Shown here: piece after piece, positions 59,384 to 64,000 of the stretch | Position numbering within the stretch: the first letter of the stretch is position 1 | How the letters are laid out: each line of letters begins with the position of its first letter | Assembly: GCF_003627795.1 (NCBI RefSeq) | Contig: NZ_CP032684.1 | Location: 2,085,001-2,149,000, forward strand | Reading direction: 5' to 3' | DNA: 64,000 nucleotides | DNA from: Rhizobium sp. CCGE531 | GTDB taxonomy: Bacteria; Pseudomonadota; Alphaproteobacteria; Rhizobiales; Rhizobiaceae | Notes under the pieces: generated by a model | The model's database searches: none | The model's input: only the letters and a program-made list of their open reading frames with translations | What the model was told of the DNA's origin: nothing | Position numbers and translations under genes: made by a program

Positions 59384-61876
59384 TCAGTGACATGCAGGCA
59401 GACCAGGCGCGCCGCACTTCTTCTTTTCCGGAGGCTTTTGTGGCGGAGGCGGTGGTGGCCTCTTCACCTGCTGCTGCACGACCTTCGGCTGCGGCTGAGG
59501 CCTCGGTTGAGCCTGCGGCTTAGGCGCTGGCGCCCTCGCCTGTGCCACGACATGCGGCACCGGCCTGGGCTGCGCAGCAGCCGGATTGGCTTGCCGAGGC
59601 GGCGCGGCGGCGACATGAGGCTGACTATTGACCCGAGGTTGGTTGCTGGGAACCGCCTTCGGCTTCACCGGCTTCACCGGCTTCACCGGCTTCACCGGCG
59701 TCCTGGCGGCGACGGCCGGCGCTGCCGGGGCATGGGTACTGGGCTTCGGTGCAGTGGCAACCGGATTCGGTTTGCCGCTGGGCGCCGCTTGCGGCGCCGG
59801 AGTCTTGGCAATCTGGTTTTGCCCCTTCACGGCAGGCGCATTGCCAACTGCCGGCAGGGGCTGACCCTTGGCGCCGGGAAGCGCATGTGCATTGGCGTTC
59901 GGCGCAGTCTGAGGCTGTTGAGCCTGTTTCGTTTGAGCCGCGCCAGCATTGGCCGGCAGCTTGCCCTTGGCTGGCAAAGGTTGACCGTTAGCACCGGGAA
60001 GTGCGTGCGCGTTGGCATTTGTGCCTTGCTGCGCAGGTTGAGTGGCGGCAGCCGGATTATGTATCGCATTGGGTGCGGCTTGCAGCGGTTGCCCCTGCTT
60101 CGTCTGAGCCGTTCCCGGATTGCCCGGCAGCTTGCCGCCAGCCGGCAGCGGGTGAGCAGCGGCATTTCCGGCTTGCGGCTGGGCCGAAGGAGCGACCGCC
60201 GGAGCCGTTCCAGGCGCCGCCTTGGCCGCTGCGGCCGGATTCTGCTTTTGCAGAACCGCAGCTTTCTTTTGCACCGAGGGCGGCAGGGCAACATGCAACG
60301 CCGCGGCACCCGCGCCGGCAATAACGGCTGCGCCGGCGAGCTTCTGGCCCGTCGTCAGCCCGGGTGCGGCAGGCGCGGCACCATTCTCATTGACAACAGT
60401 GTTGTTGTTGATGACCGTCGCGTTGTTCACGACCGTATTGTGGATGTTATTGAAGATGATGTTGTTTTCGGGCGGCGCGATATCGCGCGGTGGCTCGACC
60501 CATTGCGGGACCGGAACGAAGACCGGCGCCGGCAGCACATAAACATCGACCGAGGGCTCCGGCGGCGCAAGCACGACGAAATCTTCTGGCGGCGGCGCCA
60601 GGAAGACGACGGGTGGCGGCGGTGCATAGCCGAAGTCGGCATCATCGAAATAAAGCGTGGGCCGGTCGACATAGACCACTTCCGGCGGTGGTGGCGGCGG
60701 CACGTCATATTCGATAACGGTGAAGGATGGCGGCGGCTCGAGGGCTGCCTCGAAATGCTCGAGACGACGGCGGGCATCCCAGACATGCGGACCGCGCGGA
60801 TACCGCCTCAGATAGGACCAATAGGCCTCCGGCGTACCGGCAACCCAGGTCTCGCGCCAGGTTATCGCCTCGCGGCGGGCGGCGACGATGGCGCGCACAC
60901 GTCTTGCCATGGAGTCGTTCGGATAGGCCGCGAGAAAATCCTCGTAACCCTGCAATGTGTCGCGATCGAGAGCGGCGAAATAGGCACCCCTCTCGTCGAA
61001 ATCGCGGATCGCCTTCGTGCGGATCGCCGCATTGTCATAAGCGGAAACCTGGGCAGTAGGCGCATCGGGGCCGCGATCGAAGAAGGTGAAGGCGTTCTTG
61101 AATTTAGAGGCATCCCAGGAGATCTGCGCGCCCTTCGTCAGATCGCTGACCCGCAGGCGCGTGCGGTCGAAGACATCGCCGAGCGGCAGGCCGCCGACGC
61201 GGATCATTTCCGCCAGCGCATGCGCGTAGGAACCGTAAGGTCCGGCCTCCTGCGGCGCCACCGTACCGGGTGCCGCATTGAAGGCGATCAGCTGATTGGC
61301 GTCGGGCTCGACCAGCGCCAAGCCGCCGGCCAGCGGCTGACTGGATTGCACGAACGGATTAGCCCTCGCCGAGTCGAGCACGACGATGCTGCCGCGATTG
61401 TTGATGGCCGCCAGCGATTTGGTGAAATCGGTCATCCGCAGCGCCTCGACCGGAACATCCGTCGCATTGGCGATTTGAGCGTCGACGGGCACGAAATAAT
61501 TGTCGCCCTGATATTGCACGCCATAACCGGCCAGATAGACGAAGACGACGGTATCGGGCCCTGACGCATTCGCTTTGGTCAGAAAATCCCTCATCGCATC
61601 GCGCAACCCGTTCTGGTCGAGGTCACGCGCGCCGATCACATCGAAACCGGCCGCCTGCAGCGTCTGCGCGATCAAGCCGGCATCATTGGCCGGCGTCGGC
61701 AAGGCACCCGCCTTGTAGGCGGCATTGCCCACCACGAAGGCTATTCTCTTTTCGGGGGAACCTTGCGCTTCGGCTGGGCTCGCAGCAGCAATGCCGGCCA
61801 AAACCAACATCATGGCAAAGAATGCCGAGATCGTCTTTTGGGATGACAATCCCATCATCGAGAGCAGAGGTGACAT
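59384..61876 (-). CDS. caspase-fold protein without catalytic dyad, with repeats
   Basis: 830 residues from the ATG at 61876, an uncertain choice. A signal peptide (about 13-38, ending AEAQ) suggests periplasmic export. Residues 43-290 are a caspase (peptidase C14) fold: RIAFVVGNAAYK, FVYLAGYGVQYQGDNYFVPVDA, IVVLDSARANPF. The catalytic His of the GHG box is Tyr118 and the Cys of DACR is Ala170, so it should not be a protease. A Pro-rich region (VPPPPPPEVV), Asn-rich segment, and imperfect repeats (HALPG, GQPLPA, KLPAN; four KPV units) follow. It may be a structural or binding protein. Confidence 0.85.
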   Translation of the reverse strand: MSPLLSMMGLSSQKTISAFFAMMLVLAGIAAASPAEAQGSPEKRIAFVVGNAAYKAGALPTPANDAGLIAQTLQAAGFDVIGARDLDQNGLRDAMRDFLTKANASGPDTVVFVYLAGYGVQYQGDNYFVPVDAQIANATDVPVEALRMTDFTKSLAAINNRGSIVVLDSARANPFVQSSQPLAGGLALVEPDANQLIAFNAAPGTVAPQEAGPYGSYAHALAEMIRVGGLPLGDVFDRTRLRVSDLTKGAQISWDASKFKNAFTFFDRGPDAPTAQVSAYDNAAIRTKAIRDFDERGAYFAALDRDTLQGYEDFLAAYPNDSMARRVRAIVAARREAITWRETWVAGTPEAYWSYLRRYPRGPHVWDARRRLEHFEAALEPPPSFTVIEYDVPPPPPPEVVYVDRPTLYFDDADFGYAPPPPVVFLAPPPEDFVVLAPPEPSVDVYVLPAPVFVPVPQWVEPPRDIAPPENNIIFNNIHNTVVNNATVINNNTVVNENGAAPAAPGLTTGQKLAGAAVIAGAGAAALHVALPPSVQKKAAVLQKQNPAAAAKAAPGTAPAVAPSAQPQAGNAAAHPLPAGGKLPGNPGTAQTKQGQPLQAAPNAIHNPAAATQPAQQGTNANAHALPGANGQPLPAKGKLPANAGAAQTKQAQQPQTAPNANAHALPGAKGQPLPAVGNAPAVKGQNQIAKTPAPQAAPSGKPNPVATAPKPSTHAPAAPAVAARTPVKPVKPVKPVKPKAVPSNQPRVNSQPHVAAAPPRQANPAAAQPRPVPHVVAQARAPAPKPQAQPRPQPQPKVVQQQVKRPPPPPPQKPPEKKKCGAPGLPACH

Positions 61877-62168
61877 ACCGGTTTCTTTCGCGAGATATGT
61901 GACGCGCACGGGATCAACATCAACAGGAAATGACTAGGATTTGATTTGGGCGGATGCGCGGCATATTCCCGGCGGCTTGGCGGCGATGTCACGGTCTATT
62001 CACGTTCGGACGCGCTCGTTTACAAATCCCGCCTCAATCGAAACTTGCCATCCGCGCCCACCAAAATGATGACGTGCCGGCAAATCGGTGCTAAACGCGC
62101 CTCCGCGATATTCAACAACAGCGACTTCGCCGCATCCTTCATCGACGCGGCTTCGAGAGACCAAGATC
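61877..62168 (+). other. spacer between the caspase-like gene and tyrS
   Basis: The 292-base spacer between two divergent genes shows no gene with a ribosome binding site. It should hold the promoters of both. No clear operator is visible. Confidence 0.4.
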
Positions 62169-63425
62169 ATGGCTGAGTTCAAATCCGATTTCCTGCGCAC
62201 CCTGCACGAGCGCGGCTTCATTCATCAGATTTCCGATGAAGCCGGCCTCGACGACCTTTTCGCCAAGGAAACGGTAACGGCCTATATCGGCTTCGATCCG
62301 ACGGCGTCGAGCCTGCATGCGGGTTCGCTGATCCAGATCATGATGCTGCACTGGATGCAGGCGACCGGCCATCGGCCCCTCTCGCTGATGGGTGGCGGCA
62401 CGGGCATGGTCGGCGACCCCTCGTTCAAGGACGAGGCCCGCCAGCTGATGACCATCGATACGATCGAAAGCAACATCGCGTCGATCAAGCGCTGCTTCTC
62501 GAACTACCTCACCTATGGCGATGGCCCGAAGGAGGCGTTGATGGTCAACAACGCCGAATGGCTGCGCTCGCTCAACTACCTGGAATTCCTGCGCGACGTC
62601 GGCCGTCACTTCTCGGTCAACCGCATGCTGTCTTTCGACAGTGTCAAGACGCGCCTCGACCGCGAACAATCGCTGTCGTTCCTCGAATTCAACTACATGA
62701 TCCTGCAGGCCTACGATTTCGTCGAGCTGGCCAAGCGCTATGATTGCCGCCTGCAGATGGGCGGTTCGGATCAGTGGGGCAATATCGTCAACGGCATCGA
62801 CCTTGGTCACCGCATGGGGACGAAACAGCTCTTTGCTTTGACCTCGCCGCTGCTGACGACGGCATCCGGCGCCAAGATGGGCAAGTCCGCCACCGGTGCG
62901 GTCTGGCTGAATGCCGACCTGCTCTCGGCCTACGATTTCTGGCAGTACTGGCGCAATACCGAGGATGCGGACGTTTCCCGCTTCCTGAAGCTGTACACCA
63001 CGCTGCCGATGGACGAGATTGCCCGTCTCTCCGCGCTTGCCGGCTCCGAGATCAACGAGGTCAAGAAGATCCTCGCGACCGAAGTGACCGCGATCCTGCA
63101 TGGCCGCGCGGCAGCCGAGCAGGCAGCAGAAACGGCCCGCAAGACCTTCGAGGAAGGCGGCCTGTCCGAAAACCTGCCGACGATCGATGTTCCGACTTCC
63201 GAGCTTGAAGCCGGCATCGGGCTTCTCTCGCTGATCGTGCGTGCCGGCCTTGCCGCTTCCAACGGCGAGGCTCGCCGCCACGTTCAGGGCGGCGCGGTTC
63301 GTATCAACGATGAAGCCGTCAGCGACGAACGCAAGATCATCGGCGGCGGCGAAGTGACTGCGGATGGCATCATCAAGCTGTCGCTCGGCAAGAAGAAGCA
63401 CATCCTGATCCGTCCGGCCGCCTGA
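62169..63425 (+). CDS. tyrS: tyrosine--tRNA ligase
   Basis: 418 residues from the ATG at 62169; the frame is open upstream but TyrRS starts here. Class I core with [13 protein letters not shown] (HIGH-like, His50-Ala-Gly-Ser) and [10 protein letters not shown] (KMSKS-like). The tyrosine pocket is seen in [16 protein letters not shown] and [13 protein letters not shown]-terminal S4 RNA-binding domain ends the protein. It charges tRNA-Tyr in the cytosol. The intrinsic terminator at 63452 ends its transcript. Confidence 0.97.
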   Translation: MAEFKSDFLRTLHERGFIHQISDEAGLDDLFAKETVTAYIGFDPTASSLHAGSLIQIMMLHWMQATGHRPLSLMGGGTGMVGDPSFKDEARQLMTIDTIESNIASIKRCFSNYLTYGDGPKEALMVNNAEWLRSLNYLEFLRDVGRHFSVNRMLSFDSVKTRLDREQSLSFLEFNYMILQAYDFVELAKRYDCRLQMGGSDQWGNIVNGIDLGHRMGTKQLFALTSPLLTTASGAKMGKSATGAVWLNADLLSAYDFWQYWRNTEDADVSRFLKLYTTLPMDEIARLSALAGSEINEVKKILATEVTAILHGRAAAEQAAETARKTFEEGGLSENLPTIDVPTSELEAGIGLLSLIVRAGLAASNGEARRHVQGGAVRINDEAVSDERKIIGGGEVTADGIIKLSLGKKKHILIRPAA

Positions 63426-63451
63426 GTAGCGGGAACTGCCTCAAAATAAGC

Positions 63452-63479
63452 AAAGCCGGCGTCCCCCGCCGGCTTTTTT
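63452..63479 (+). terminator. intrinsic terminator of tyrS
   Basis: AAAGCCGGC (63452-63460) pairs with GCCGGCTTT (63468-63476) around a 7-base loop and runs into six Ts. This is a standard intrinsic terminator. Confidence 0.92.
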
Positions 63480-63609
63480 GTTTCCGTGATCCCTGTACGC
63501 ATGGCGCGATCAATCAAATGGCGTTGCCGGAACAATTTAACCCCTCCCAATGTCGGATCGGGACCTGCCCCATCGTCCTCTGCTAAGATCCTTATTTCGG
63601 AGGTGGATT

Positions 63610-63936
63610 ATGGATGAACTGCCGGTCATCAAAACGAGGCGTAAAGGCAGAAGCCTTACGCAGAACATGCTGATCCCAAGCGAGGAAATGGTTGTCCGTG
63701 CTCTCTGGGCGGCGCCTGCGGGTCGACTATCGGATCTGGGCGAGTTGCGACAGTCGCTTGCCAAACAATATGGCGCCGACGCCTGTTGCCCGGTCACCGT
63801 TCAGCGACATCTGGTGCGGATCAGCGAGGCCCGCGACGCTCCATTCTGGCGCGTCGTGGATCCCGATCGACCATTCGCCCGGCGCATGAGCGGTGGATCG
63901 GAACACATACGTCAGCAATTGGCGGAAGAAAAATGA
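63610..63936 (+). CDS. hypothetical protein, alkyltransferase-like (MGMT/ATL) pattern
   Basis: 108 residues from the ATG at 63610, behind a perfect GGAGG site. The middle part LWAAPAGRLSDLGELRQSLA and CCPVTVQRHLVRISEA, with PFWRVVDPDRPFARRM near the end, resembles the winged DNA-binding half of MGMT-like and ATL proteins. The PCHR methyl-acceptor motif is not present. It is probably a small DNA-binding relative or an unrelated wHTH protein; I am not sure. It has its own promoter after the tyrS terminator. Confidence 0.6.
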   Translation: MDELPVIKTRRKGRSLTQNMLIPSEEMVVRALWAAPAGRLSDLGELRQSLAKQYGADACCPVTVQRHLVRISEARDAPFWRVVDPDRPFARRMSGGSEHIRQQLAEEK

Positions 63937-64000
63937 TCCGTTACGCGGCGTCTTTATGAAAAGAGAGGCGGCGATCACCCTTCGAGGCACTTCGTCAATA

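Noticed and set aside
59387..61564. 725-codon plus-strand frame opposite the caspase-like gene
   Set aside because: Extreme Arg content from antisense of Pro/Ala codons; the minus-strand gene has a signal peptide and a recognisable fold.

Overview
The window looks like chromosomal DNA of a fast-growing rhizobium (Rhizobiaceae, most likely Rhizobium sensu stricto). It is GC-rich and densely coded. It carries alphaproteobacterial marker families (DUF1489, ATP12 chaperone, NifU-N-type scaffold, PilZ and PAS_5 proteins, a glycine-riboswitch gcvTHP operon, an iscS-sufBCDS-sufT-sufA operon). Intergenic spaces hold copies of palindromic elements of the type common in rhizobial genomes, and there is one exact CtrA-type TTAA-N7-TTAA site. 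Most of the content is housekeeping; no prophage, insertion sequence or CRISPR array is visible.

Layout. 1-5.9 kb: end of a DUF2336 gene, a coupled flavin reductase/nitroreductase pair, an exported protein, a divergent TetR/SDR pair and an acyltransferase. 6-13.8 kb: thrS, DUF1697, yidD, an Fe-S scaffold homologue, folE, hisI, a patatin, a CBS protein and a rhomboid protease. 14-20.6 kb: PAS and PilZ signalling proteins, prolyl aminopeptidase, a transglutaminase-like protease, a membrane protein behind a CtrA site, and a D,D-carboxypeptidase with a SPOR domain. 20.7-30.7 kb: DUF1489, serine deaminase, three membrane proteins, a MerR regulator beside a dyad, a deformylase homologue lacking metal ligands, a two-repeat exported protein, lipB, tRNA-Leu(GAG), and small genes with an XRE regulator. 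30.9-44.2 kb: an EamA transporter, pccA, and formaldehyde detoxification (frmA, fghA) split by a parDE toxin-antitoxin pair. Then sugE behind a guanidine-II-type riboswitch, two tandem doxX genes, pccB on the opposite strand, and an ATP12-HAD-RluC/D block. 44.3-49 kb: tandem glycine riboswitch plus gcvT-gcvH-gcvP. 49.3-58 kb: an orphan antitoxin, a ZIP-like transporter and the large SUF/ISC operon, read leftwards, with a small zinc-ribbon gene between sufB and sufC. 58-64 kb: hydrolase, acetyltransferase, a caspase-fold protein without its catalytic dyad, tyrS and an alkyltransferase-like protein.

Functional threads. Glycine is handled by gcvTHP under glycine sensing, and LipB supplies the octanoyl group needed by GcvH. 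Formaldehyde is oxidised by FrmA and FghA through glutathione. Propionyl-CoA is carboxylated by PccA and PccB, encoded 5 kb apart on opposite strands. Fe-S clusters are built by the SUF operon, probably under iron control through an Irr-like site. The most unusual points are the zinc-ribbon insertion in suf, the catalytically dead caspase homologue with repeats, the deformylase-like protein without two metal ligands, and a terminator with no assigned gene before the rhomboid gene. Start codons were chosen from ribosome binding sites and family N-termini and often differ from the longest open frame.
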